Below are positions 16,550 to 23,555 of a DNA stretch of 64,000 nucleotides, piece by piece (positions within the stretch are counted from its first letter, which is position 1; every line of letters starts with the position of its first letter). This DNA is from Bin87 sp965207585 (lineage in GTDB: Bacteria; Chloroflexota; Dehalococcoidia; Lucifugimonadales; UBA3495): the NCBI GenBank assembly GCA_965207585.1, contig CBDBMT010000003.1, forward strand, positions 186,001-250,000, in the 5' to 3' direction. Both the position numbers and the translations under genes were made by a program. The notes under the pieces were generated by a model. The model searched no databases, had not been told where the DNA came from, and saw only the letters and a program-made list of their open reading frames with translations.

Positions 16550-16579
16550 TTGGCCTCTCCCGTCAGGCCGTCTTATAAT
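16550..16579 (+). promoter_or_regulatory. Putative sigma-70-type promoter of the ImmA/IrrE gene
   Basis: A perfect TATAAT at 16574-16579 is preceded by TTGGCC at 16550-16555 with an 18-base spacer. It lies 40 bases before the ATG of the ImmA/IrrE gene, inside an otherwise GC-rich intergenic stretch just after the M-S remnant. Confidence 0.55.
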
Positions 16580-16618
16580 GCGCGCAACCGTGTGGTAACG
16601 CCCGGCGAGTCCAGAACG

Positions 16619-17821
16619 ATGCCCAGAGTCAACCCGGAAATACTGGTTTGGGCGCGGGAGACGGCCGGGCTTACGCCGGAGGAAGCAGCCCGAAGGAACC
16701 AAAGCCTGCGCGACACCCGCAATGCGTCGGCAGTTGACCGGCTCAACGCCCTGGAATACGGTCTGGATGAGCCGTCCCGACCTGTTCTGGTCGAAATGGC
16801 GCGGGTGTACCACCGGCCGTTGCTTACGTTCTATCTGCCCAATCCACCGGCAAAAGGTGATCGGGGAGTGGACTTTCGCACCCTGCCGGCCGACCGCTCG
16901 GCAACTGACGAAGCTCGGCTGGATACTCTGATCCGGGACGTGCGCGCCCGGCAGAGCATGGTGCGGGCAGTTCTGGAGGATATGGACGAGGCAAGACCTC
17001 TGGCCTTCGTCGGCTCGCATCGAAGGGAAGACGGGCCGGCGGCAGTTCTGGCGTCGCTGCGAGCGCTGCTGGAGGTTGACCTAGAGGATTTTCGCCGGCA
17101 GCGAACTCCCACGGCGGCCTTCGGGCTGTTGCGGGCCGGGGCTGAAAACGCCGGCGTTTTCGTGCTGCTTAAAGGCAACTTGGGCACTCACCACACTGAT
17201 ATTGACACCGACGTGTTCCGAGGTTTTACCATTGCGGATAATGTTGCTCCCTTTGTAATAATCAACCACCACGATGCTAGGTCGGCATGGTCATTCACCC
17301 TGCTCCACGAGCTGACTCACTTGATTCTGGGCCAGACTGGAGTTAGCGACACACGGGCCGATAACGACATTGAAAGGTTCTGCGACGACATAGCCAGCGA
17401 GTTTTTGCTGCCTCAAGAGGAAAGTGGCAATCTGGAATTTGCCGAAAATGCTACCTTTGAGGAAGTGGTTGCCCGCATTAATCGATTTTCGAACGACCTG
17501 AACGTAAGTCGGACGATGGTCGCGTACAAATCATGGCGTGTTGGCGGCATCGAAAGGCATACCCTCAACCGCCTGAATAGATTGTTTCGCAGTGAATGGC
17601 TGACGGAACGTGAAGAGCGACGCGAACAAGCGCGCCAGCGAGAGCGAACGAGCAAAGTTAGCCCTTACGTTACCGGTCGATATCGACTTGGTTCGGCGCT
17701 GGTTGGCCTGGTAAGGCGCGCGATAACTTCCGGCGACTTGACCACATCCAAAGCGGCTAAAGTCCTGGGAGTGAAACCGTCCCAGGTTGGTTCGCTGTTT
17801 GATGCCGGCCGTGCGTCATAG
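16619..17821 (+). CDS. ImmA/IrrE family metallopeptidase (XRE-COG2856 type)
   Basis: The 400-residue protein has an N-terminal XRE-like region (LVWARETAGLTPEEAARR), then the M78 zinc peptidase domain with HELTH (in SFTLLHELTHLILGQ, near residue 230) and the downstream acidic IERFCDDIASEFLLP that supplies the third zinc ligand. Family members cleave repressors, for example ImmR in ICEBs1 and DdrO in Deinococcus, and act as the regulator half of some toxin-antitoxin pairs. The ATG at 16619 is used because family homology begins with RVNPEILVWARE. The stop is 7 bp before a PIN-domain (DUF4411) gene, so the two form an operon and probably an addiction module. Confidence 0.88.
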   Translation: MPRVNPEILVWARETAGLTPEEAARRNQSLRDTRNASAVDRLNALEYGLDEPSRPVLVEMARVYHRPLLTFYLPNPPAKGDRGVDFRTLPADRSATDEARLDTLIRDVRARQSMVRAVLEDMDEARPLAFVGSHRREDGPAAVLASLRALLEVDLEDFRRQRTPTAAFGLLRAGAENAGVFVLLKGNLGTHHTDIDTDVFRGFTIADNVAPFVIINHHDARSAWSFTLLHELTHLILGQTGVSDTRADNDIERFCDDIASEFLLPQEESGNLEFAENATFEEVVARINRFSNDLNVSRTMVAYKSWRVGGIERHTLNRLNRLFRSEWLTEREERREQARQRERTSKVSPYVTGRYRLGSALVGLVRRAITSGDLTTSKAAKVLGVKPSQVGSLFDAGRAS

Positions 17822-17828
17822 AGGATTT

Positions 17829-18326
17829 ATGGTAGATCTCCTTGACGCAAATGTCCTCATCGACGCGAACCGTGACTATTACCCTATGGACCGTGTTCCC
17901 GAGTTCTGGGATTGGCTGGCCGCCATGGGCCAACGGGGCTTGGTAAAAGTCCCGCAGGAAGTCTATGAGAAAGTTACCCAAGCCAATGACGCACTGTCGC
18001 GGTGGCTGAAGGAAAACCGGGAATCTCTTCTGCTTGATGAGGTGGTAGATGGCGATTTGATTCGCCGCGTGATAAGCGGGGGTTACGCTCCTGACCTGAA
18101 CGATGTTGAGACCGAGCAATTGAACGAAGACCCCTTTTTGGTCGCATACGCCCTGGCAGACCCTGATCAGCGTAGAGTGGTCTCTACCGAGCGCTCTCGG
18201 CCCAGTGCAAGGCGGGCCAACCGCAGGATTCCTGATGTGTGCCGTGATTTCGGCATACCTTGCCATGACACTTTCAGATTCATTCGGGAACTGGACTTCC
18301 GAACTGACTGGCGCGCGCAGCAGTAG
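17829..18326 (+). CDS. DUF4411 PIN-fold protein, likely toxin partner of ImmA/IrrE
   Basis: A 165-residue PIN-like protein. LLDANVLIDANRDYY at the N-terminus supplies the first catalytic Asp, VPQEVYEKV the middle acidic residue, and DPFLVAYAL with VVSTERS the third acidic region, which binds Mg or Mn for RNA cleavage. The C-terminal RIPDVCRDFGIPCHDTFRFI is typical of DUF4411. The ATG at 17829 follows AGAGGA; the longer frame upstream lies inside the ImmA gene. DUF4411 genes are regularly found next to XRE/ImmA genes and are regarded as toxin-antitoxin modules. The pair closes the restriction-modification island. Confidence 0.86.
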   Translation: MVDLLDANVLIDANRDYYPMDRVPEFWDWLAAMGQRGLVKVPQEVYEKVTQANDALSRWLKENRESLLLDEVVDGDLIRRVISGGYAPDLNDVETEQLNEDPFLVAYALADPDQRRVVSTERSRPSARRANRRIPDVCRDFGIPCHDTFRFIRELDFRTDWRAQQ

Positions 18327-18396
18327 AACAATGAGGATGTATAATCAGCGAAATCCCCCATCCACCAGCGCCAAAACCACCCAGGAGCCATCCGCA

Positions 18397-19056
18397 ATGC
18401 TCATCGACCCCAGGAACTTTGATCGCTTCAACATGATCCTCACCGGCGTGGTCGTGCCGCGGCCCATCGCGTTCGTGTCCACCATCTCCACCGACGGCGT
18501 GGTGAACCTGGCTCCGTTCAGCTTCTTCAACGCCATGGCCTACAACCCGCCCACGGTGATCTTCTCCTCGTCGCGCCGCGCTCCCGGCTGGCAGGACAAG
18601 CGCAAGGACACGCTGACGAATGTGGAGGAGACCGGCGAGTACGTGGTCAACGTGGTGGTGGACGACATCGCCGCCGCCATGAACGCCACCGCCGCCGAGT
18701 ACCCGTCCGACGTGTCGGAGTTTGACATCGCCGGTTTGACCGAAGCCCCCAGCGAAATGGTGAAAGCTCCCCGGGTGCTGGAGTCTCCGGTGAACATGGA
18801 GTGTCGGCTGGTGCAGGTGGTGAACATCGGGGAGCAACCCCACGCCCACGGCATCGTCATCGGCGAAATCGTCCGCATGCACGTCAGCGACGAGGTGCTC
18901 TACGACGGGCCCAACGGCCTGCGGATCAACCACGCCGCGCTCAAGCCCACCGGCCGCCTGGCCGGCAACATGTACTGCCACACCGACGACGTGTTCGAGC
19001 TGGTTCGCCCAACCTACACCGAGCAGGACGAGGGCGCCGGCCGGGCCGCCGACTGA
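18397..19056 (+). CDS. Flavin reductase family protein (FMN-binding split barrel)
   Basis: A 219-residue protein of the DIM6/NTAB flavoprotein family. Marks are the N-terminal LTGVVVPRPIAFVSTIS, the FMN-binding loop NLAPFSFFNAMAYNPPTVIFS, the DTLTNVEETGEYVVN segment and the late HGIVIGEIVRMHV. These proteins bind FMN and supply reduced flavin to oxygenases or reduce small molecules themselves. The ATG at 18397 follows AGGAG by about 10 bases; a TATAAT lies upstream at 18340-18345. A glutaredoxin-like gene follows 44 bp downstream, suggesting a redox operon, though no oxygenase partner is adjacent. Confidence 0.88.
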   Translation: MLIDPRNFDRFNMILTGVVVPRPIAFVSTISTDGVVNLAPFSFFNAMAYNPPTVIFSSSRRAPGWQDKRKDTLTNVEETGEYVVNVVVDDIAAAMNATAAEYPSDVSEFDIAGLTEAPSEMVKAPRVLESPVNMECRLVQVVNIGEQPHAHGIVIGEIVRMHVSDEVLYDGPNGLRINHAALKPTGRLAGNMYCHTDDVFELVRPTYTEQDEGAGRAAD

Positions 19057-19100
19057 ACTCCTCGACAGAAGGCAGACCGCGAACGCATGGAGGCAACCGC

Positions 19101-19352
19101 ATGACCACCGCCGAACCTGAAATCAAGCTCTATGGCGCCGAGTGGTGCCCCGATTGTCACCGCTCCAGGAATTACCTGGACAGCCGGTCGGTGGCCTACG
19201 AGTACATCAACGTGGATGGCGACGACGACGCCCAAGCCTACGTGAAGCAGGTGAACGACAACCGGCTGATCATCCCGACCATCGTTTTTGCCGATGGGTC
19301 GGTGCTGGTGGAACCGTCCAACGCTGAGCTGGCCCGCAAGCTCCGGGACTGA
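19101..19352 (+). CDS. Glutaredoxin-like protein (CPDC active site)
   Basis: The 83-residue protein has the thioredoxin-fold layout of mycoredoxin/NrdH-type glutaredoxins: IKLYGAEWCPDCHRSRNYL with the redox CPDC at residues 16-19, YEYINVDGD, then the cis-proline loop LIIPTIVF and DGSVLVEPSNAELARKL. It would reduce disulfides in the cytosol using a thiol or NADPH-linked donor. A clear GGAGG lies 8 bases before the ATG. It follows the flavin reductase gene on the same strand and faces the VOC gene on the other strand, with 11 bp between stop codons. Confidence 0.9.
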   Translation: MTTAEPEIKLYGAEWCPDCHRSRNYLDSRSVAYEYINVDGDDDAQAYVKQVNDNRLIIPTIVFADGSVLVEPSNAELARKLRD

Positions 19353-19363
19353 TATCCGGTCCG

Positions 19364-19729
19364 CTAATCGGGGAACTGCAACAACTGGAGCACGTTCCCG
19401 TCGGGGTCGCTGAAAGTGGCGACCCACCCGCCCCAGTGCTCGCGCTCGGGAACGCGGATGAACTCTACGCTCTCAGCGGCGAGCCGGGCGTGCTCGGCGT
19501 GAATGTCGTCGACGCCCAGGTGCGGCATTACGCGCAGCGGGTCCCGCGACTTGCCGCTTACGCCGGCGTGCCGGCCTATATTGAACCGTATGTCGCCCAA
19601 TTCAAACGCGGCAAAACCCTCGTCTTCGTGGAAGGAATGCAGGGGCAACCGCAGGACGTCGCGGTAAAACCGCAGCATCCGGTCCAGGTCGTCGGTCCAA
19701 AGGGTTATGCCGACAACGCCGGTAATCAC
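19364..19729 (-). CDS. VOC family (glyoxalase/dioxygenase superfamily) protein
   Basis: A 121-residue single VOC module pair: VVGITLWTDDLDRMLRFYRDVLRLPL followed by FAAFELGDIRFNIGRHAG, and the second half MPHLGVDDIHAEHARLA ending TFSDPDGNVLQLLQ. The fold places metal ligands on the strands; the terminal Glu position is replaced by a Gln within NVLQLLQ. Members include glyoxalase I, epimerases, dioxygenases and drug-binding proteins, so the function is open. It lies 12 bp downstream of the Fur-family gene on the same strand and may be under its control. Confidence 0.85.
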   Translation of the reverse strand: MITGVVGITLWTDDLDRMLRFYRDVLRLPLHSFHEDEGFAAFELGDIRFNIGRHAGVSGKSRDPLRVMPHLGVDDIHAEHARLAAESVEFIRVPEREHWGGWVATFSDPDGNVLQLLQFPD

Positions 19730-19741
19730 GGGGAACGCCGA

Positions 19742-20191
19742 CTAGCCGGAGACAGAGTTGGCCGGCTCATCTGCCGGCAGGCACGAACGGCACCAGCCGT
19801 GGAAATCGACCCGCTGCCACATGACCTGGAAACGGGTTTCGGTGGAAACCTGGTCGCGCAGCCGGATGATGATGTCGCTGCTGTCGTCGGCGTCGGCAAT
19901 GTTCCCGCAGCCGATGCAGACCAGGTTCACGTGCGGCGCGACGTTGCTCTCGTAGCGGGACTGCTTGGCGAAGGGCAGTTCCTGGATCAAGCCGCTCTTT
20001 GAAAGCACGCCCAGGGTCGAGTAAACCGTGGCCAGCGTCATGGAAGGGAAGTGCTGCTGGACGCGCTCGTGGATCTGCTGCACCGTGGGGTGGTCAGTGG
20101 AGTTGAGCACGGCCTCGGCGATGGCCAGACGCTGCGGAGTGACCCGCACTCCACCCTGACGAAGCTGCTGCACAACGGCGCTTTGTATCAT
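19742..20191 (-). CDS. Fur family transcriptional regulator (PerR-like)
   Basis: A 149-residue Fur/PerR-type repressor. The N-terminal winged helix is clear: RVTPQRLAIAEAVLNSTDHPTV then MTLATVYSTLGVLSKSGLI. The dimer/metal domain has HVNLVCIGCGNIAD with the first CxxC and a later CRSC, which together would hold the structural zinc; HVNLVC supplies regulatory metal ligands. Such proteins sense iron, manganese or peroxide and repress genes when metallated. The start has no strong ribosome binding site. It sits upstream of a VOC gene and opposite the thiolase promoter region, separated from it by a MITE. Confidence 0.92.
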   Translation of the reverse strand: MIQSAVVQQLRQGGVRVTPQRLAIAEAVLNSTDHPTVQQIHERVQQHFPSMTLATVYSTLGVLSKSGLIQELPFAKQSRYESNVAPHVNLVCIGCGNIADADDSSDIIIRLRDQVSTETRFQVMWQRVDFHGWCRSCLPADEPANSVSG

Positions 20192-20303
20192 CGACCCCTC
20201 CGGATACTGCGCCCGTCGCCTTCCGCAAAAACCGCTCCGGCAGCATCATACAAGGCGAGTATAGCATTCACGATTCTTGGCGGCAAACCGGCTGGTTCTC
20301 AGT

Positions 20304-20458
20304 CAGGGTCTTTCGATTGTTTACGTCATTCCGGACTTGATCCGGAATCCAGGAACGTCTTGCTGTCACCAAAGTCCTGTAACGCCAGCATCTTCTGGAT
20401 TCCGGCTTTCGCCGGAATGACGGTTTTGACAGTTTGGATAGATAATCGAAAGACCCTG
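20304..20458. mobile_element. 155-bp MITE, family A copy 2 (inverted relative to copy 1)
   Basis: Begins CAGGGTCTTTCGATTGTT and ends AATCGAAAGACCCTG, exactly 155 bp like copy 1. Its reverse complement matches 11536-11690 with about seven differences. No clear target duplication is left here, so copy 2 is probably older or its flanks have drifted. It fills most of the 351-bp gap between the Fur gene and the thiolase gene; the rest of that gap shows nothing recognisable. Confidence 0.85.
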
Positions 20459-20542
20459 CCCTGGCTGGCAACCGTGCTGGTGCTGCTGGGAACTTTTGGT
20501 GTAGGATGACGCACCGCAACCGCACGTGAGGAGCAATTTCAA

Positions 20543-21817
20543 ATGGCTACCACCCGTTCCCGTCGTTTGGCTCGCTCGGTGTCCATTGTCGGCGCCGGCC
20601 TGTCCCAGTTCGGGGCCTACCCCGACAAGACCAGCCGCGACCTGTTCGTCGAGGCTTTCCAGGACATGCAGGAAACCATCGATACGGGCATTTCGGCCCA
20701 GGACATCGAGGCCGGTTACTTGGGCAACTACTCCGCCGACCTGTTCGAGCACCAGGGCCATACCGCGCCCATCATGGCCGACTGGCTGGGCATGACGCCC
20801 ACGCCGATAACCCGCGTGGAGAACGCCTGCGCCAGCAGCGGCAGCGCCCTCCGCGAGGGGGTGATGGCAATTGCCAGCGGCATGTACGACGTGGTTCTGG
20901 TGGGCGGCGTCGAAAAGATGACCTCGCTGCCAACGGAAGGCGTCACCGACGTGCTGGCCTCCGCCGCGGACGGGCTGTACGAGGTGCCCGCCGGCCTCAC
21001 CTTTCCCGGCATCTTCGGCGCCATTGCCAAGGCGCACATGGACCGGTACGAGACCAACCTGAACCACCTGCTCAAGGTAGGGGTCAAAAACCACGAGAAC
21101 GGCAAGCTGAACCCCAAGGCCCAGTTCCAGGTAACCGTCAGGGACATGATGGACCGGCGCAAGGCCCGGGCCGAGCAGCGCGGCGAACCCGTTCCCGATT
21201 GGGACGACGAGCTCGATTTCCTGAACGACGCGCGGGCCAACCCCTGGATCGCCTGGCCGCTGCGCCTCTATGACTGCGCGCCGATTACCGACGGCGCGTC
21301 CTGCGTGCTGCTGGTTGCCAGCGAGCTGGCCAACCAGTTCACCGACAAGCCGGTGCATATTGCCGGTATCGGCCAAGCCACGGGCCGCCCACTGCACGAC
21401 GCTGAGGAGCTGACCTCCCTGTCTGCGGCGAAGATCGCCTCGGCCCAGGCCTACGAGATGGCCGGCATCGGACCCGAGCAGGTCGGGGTGGCAGAGGTCC
21501 ACGACTGCTTCACCATCGCCGAAATCGTCGCCAGCGAGGATCTGGGCTTCTTCGCTCCGGGCGAAGGCCCCCACGCGGTGGACGAAGGGCGCACCGCCCG
21601 CACCGGCGACCGCCCAATCAACACCAGCGGCGGCCTGAAGGCCAAGGGCCACCCCGTCGGCGCCAGCGGCGTGGCGCAGGTCATCGAGGTTTACAAGCAA
21701 CTGCGCGGCGAGGCCGGACAACGCCAACTGGACAGCGGCAACCTCGAGTTCGGGCTGACGCACAACGTAGGCGGCACCGGCGGCACCTGCGTCGTCAACG
21801 TGCTGCAGCGCGGCTAG
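20543..21817 (+). CDS. Thiolase family protein (SCP2/lipid-transfer thiolase type)
   Basis: A 424-residue thiolase of the SCP2/acetyl-CoA acetyltransferase subgroup. The nucleophilic Cys is in VENACASSGSALREG near residue 95, the EVHDCFTIAEI region and the catalytic His in NTSGGLKAKGHPVGASG follow, and the C-terminal GGTGGTCVVNVL holds the second Cys position. These enzymes cleave or condense 3-ketoacyl-CoA. GAGGAG sits upstream of the ATG. The DUF35 gene starts 11 bp downstream, and such pairs form a physical complex in other organisms (for example Ltp2 with a DUF35 domain, or archaeal thiolase/HMG-CoA synthase). A role in side-chain or fatty acyl-CoA breakdown is likely. Confidence 0.92.
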   Translation: MATTRSRRLARSVSIVGAGLSQFGAYPDKTSRDLFVEAFQDMQETIDTGISAQDIEAGYLGNYSADLFEHQGHTAPIMADWLGMTPTPITRVENACASSGSALREGVMAIASGMYDVVLVGGVEKMTSLPTEGVTDVLASAADGLYEVPAGLTFPGIFGAIAKAHMDRYETNLNHLLKVGVKNHENGKLNPKAQFQVTVRDMMDRRKARAEQRGEPVPDWDDELDFLNDARANPWIAWPLRLYDCAPITDGASCVLLVASELANQFTDKPVHIAGIGQATGRPLHDAEELTSLSAAKIASAQAYEMAGIGPEQVGVAEVHDCFTIAEIVASEDLGFFAPGEGPHAVDEGRTARTGDRPINTSGGLKAKGHPVGASGVAQVIEVYKQLRGEAGQRQLDSGNLEFGLTHNVGGTGGTCVVNVLQRG

Positions 21818-21828
21818 GAGGATCCCGG

Positions 21829-22248
21829 ATGACTACGGACGCGGAATCTCGCCCATTCAACGCGGCATCTTTCTACGCTTTCCTGCAAGAAGGTCGGTTC
21901 ATGGGGGTCCGGTGCCGCGAAAACGGCAACGTTTATGCCGAAGCGCGGCCCATCGACCCCGTGAGCCACAGCCGCGACATGGAGTGGCATGAGTTCAGCG
22001 GCCGCGCCACGCTGAGCACCTTCACCTGCATATCGGTCGCGCCGGCGTCCCTGGAAGCCAAGGGCTTCGGCCGGAACAACCCCTACTGCACCGGCATCGT
22101 CACGCTGGAGGAAGGGCCGCGCATTTCGGCTCGCATCGCCGGCGTAGACGCGGCCAACCCGCAGAACATACGGACCGGGATGGCGCTGGAAATCGACCTG
22201 TCCGAGATTGACCCGGACGAGCCCGGCCTGGTGTTCAGGCCGGCGTAA
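21829..22248 (+). CDS. DUF35 OB-fold thiolase partner lacking its zinc ribbon cysteines
   Basis: The 139-residue protein has the arrangement of DUF35 (OB-fold nucleic-acid/acyl-CoA-binding) proteins: an N-terminal helix FNAASFYAFLQEGRFMGVRC, a short ribbon segment, then the OB barrel with STFTCISVAPASLEAKGF, YCTGIVTLEEGPRISARIAG and GMALEIDLSEI. In the family the ribbon carries four cysteines that bind zinc; here that region (GVRCRENGNVYAEARPIDP) keeps only one, so zinc is probably not bound. The family escorts substrate to a partner thiolase or aldolase. The gene is translationally close to the thiolase (11 bp), with GGAGGATCCC just before the ATG. Confidence 0.85.
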   Translation: MTTDAESRPFNAASFYAFLQEGRFMGVRCRENGNVYAEARPIDPVSHSRDMEWHEFSGRATLSTFTCISVAPASLEAKGFGRNNPYCTGIVTLEEGPRISARIAGVDAANPQNIRTGMALEIDLSEIDPDEPGLVFRPA

Positions 22249-22298
22249 CGCCTTCACCGACCGTGCGCCATCCGCTCCGGTTGGCGCCGGGAGCGGCC

Positions 22299-22330
22299 AA
22301 AATAAAACCGCCCCACCGGTGTGGGGCGGT
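22299..22330 (-). terminator. Rho-independent terminator (minus strand)
   Basis: On the minus strand a 10-bp perfect stem (ACCGCCCCAC with GTGGGGCGGT, 4-base loop, 22307-22330) is followed directly by TTTTATTTT. It lies 30 bp past the stop of the HicB-like/zinc gene (22360-22836) and ends its transcript; for the plus-strand DUF35 gene the downstream T-run is weak. Confidence 0.85.
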
Positions 22331-22359
22331 CACTCTTTCCGCTTTTGCCCTGATGACGT

Positions 22360-22836
22360 TCAGGCGAGTCCGGCATCTTTGCACACGTCGCAGGTCTTGT
22401 CGTACCACACGTAGGCGGAATTGGGTTCGTGGAACACCTCGAACTGGTTTACGCTCCGGTATTTCCGGCAATTGAAGCACAGTTCCGTATGGGTGGGATC
22501 CAATTGTGGGGGGATGCCCTTCTCGGTGCTGACGTAGGTTTTGCGAATCTGACGATTGGAAAACGGCAGACGCTGCAGGAAGCGCTCTTCAAATTTCAGC
22601 TTCCACACCTGTCCGCCAGGCATGGGGCGGAACATCAAACTCTGCTCGTCATCGGGCTGGCGTTCATGTATGAAATCGATATAGTCCCCCAGACGCTGGT
22701 GCATCTTCCCGACGACTTCTTCGTAAGTATCCCCGATGGCAGGAATATCCACTTCGACACAGAATCCCTCCCATGTCTCGGGGTTGGCCTGGGTTTTCTT
22801 GATGTAGCAAGTCAGCTGTCGCGGTGTAGTGTTCAC
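22360..22836 (-). CDS. Unknown protein: HicB-like N-terminus with a C-terminal CxxC pair
   Basis: The 158-residue protein is not recognised as a whole. Residues 5-58 have a HicB-like pattern (LTCYIKKTQ, EGFCVEVDIPAIGDTYEEVV and the helix KMHQRLGDYIDFI). The second half has a basic region (LKFEERFLQRLPFSNRQIRKTY) and two CxxC pairs (CFNC and CDVC) about 38 residues apart that could bind zinc. The architecture suggests a small nucleic-acid-binding or regulatory protein. It stands alone on the minus strand, ends at a strong terminator, and has no HicA neighbour. A function cannot be assigned. Confidence 0.7.
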   Translation of the reverse strand: MNTTPRQLTCYIKKTQANPETWEGFCVEVDIPAIGDTYEEVVGKMHQRLGDYIDFIHERQPDDEQSLMFRPMPGGQVWKLKFEERFLQRLPFSNRQIRKTYVSTEKGIPPQLDPTHTELCFNCRKYRSVNQFEVFHEPNSAYVWYDKTCDVCKDAGLA

Positions 22837-22914
22837 AATACTCCAGGGCGATGCGCTGCCGCACCGCCCCCCTCATTTGACAATCGGAGCCGGAAGAGTT
22901 ATTCAGCTTCCGAC

Positions 22915-23340
22915 TTAGTCAAGACCACGGGTGCCCACCCAACCGGTTTCCGAAACGTCGATCATTTCGCCGTTGGGACCCTCGTATTTGGTCTCCACGT
23001 TCTGCGTGCGCGGGCCGGTCATTCCGGCGTGCAGGGCGTGGTTAACCTCGTCCATGGGCAGGGAGTTGGCGGCGGACAGGCGCGCCTCGGTCTCTTCGAG
23101 GCTTTCGACCTCGAAGCCGATGTGGTGGATGCCCTCCCAGTCCTTGCCGCGCTCCCCGGCTACGGTGTCGTTCTGGAAGTCCAGGATGGCCATGTTGACG
23201 TTCCCGTCACTGAGCATGTAGCCGTTGGCGTTGTCGCTCTGCAGCTTGGCAACCTCGCGAAGGCCAAAGACTTCCTGGTAGAACTTGGCTGTCTTTTCCG
23301 CGTCGTTGGTTGCGATTGCGATGTGTTTGATCTGAGGCAT
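22915..23340 (-). CDS. VOC family protein (methylmalonyl-CoA epimerase/lactoylglutathione lyase-like)
   Basis: A 141-residue VOC protein: IKHIAIATNDAEKTAKFYQEVFGL at the start, NVNMAILDF strand, then the second module GIHHIGFEVESLEETEARL with the C-terminal KYEGPNGEMIDVSETGW containing the late metal-binding Glu position. The strand and ligand spacing (His early, His in IHHIGFEV, Glu late) fits metal-dependent epimerases or glyoxalases. The ATG at 23340 follows GGAGGG; the longer reading frame upstream is not supported. It lies downstream of a short MITE remnant and opposite the MFS gene. Confidence 0.88.
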   Translation of the reverse strand: MPQIKHIAIATNDAEKTAKFYQEVFGLREVAKLQSDNANGYMLSDGNVNMAILDFQNDTVAGERGKDWEGIHHIGFEVESLEETEARLSAANSLPMDEVNHALHAGMTGPRTQNVETKYEGPNGEMIDVSETGWVGTRGLD

Positions 23341-23450
23341 TTCAACCCTCCACTTTGGATTTTCGCCGGTAGGTCTGACGGCTTCTCCCCTCAAACAGGT
23401 AAACGCAACGATACCATTTTTGCGTCCGAGGGGCTAGTGCCGATGTCGCC

Positions 23451-23504
23451 TCACGCGTACCCACTGTCACTGCGAGGAGCGCGGTGACAAAGTAGGACGC
23501 GTGA
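23451..23504. mobile_element. 54-bp internally deleted MITE, family B
   Basis: Begins TCACGCGTACCCA and ends GGACGCGTGA, with the internal block TGCGAGGAGCG. The left 37 bases match the start of the 134-bp element at 32231-32364, so this is a shortened derivative. It lies in the VOC-MFS intergenic region with no visible target duplication. Confidence 0.6.
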
Positions 23505-23555
23505 GCCCAGCGGGCAGCTCGCGTAAATGGAAATGCTGGATTGCCGTACCACCGC

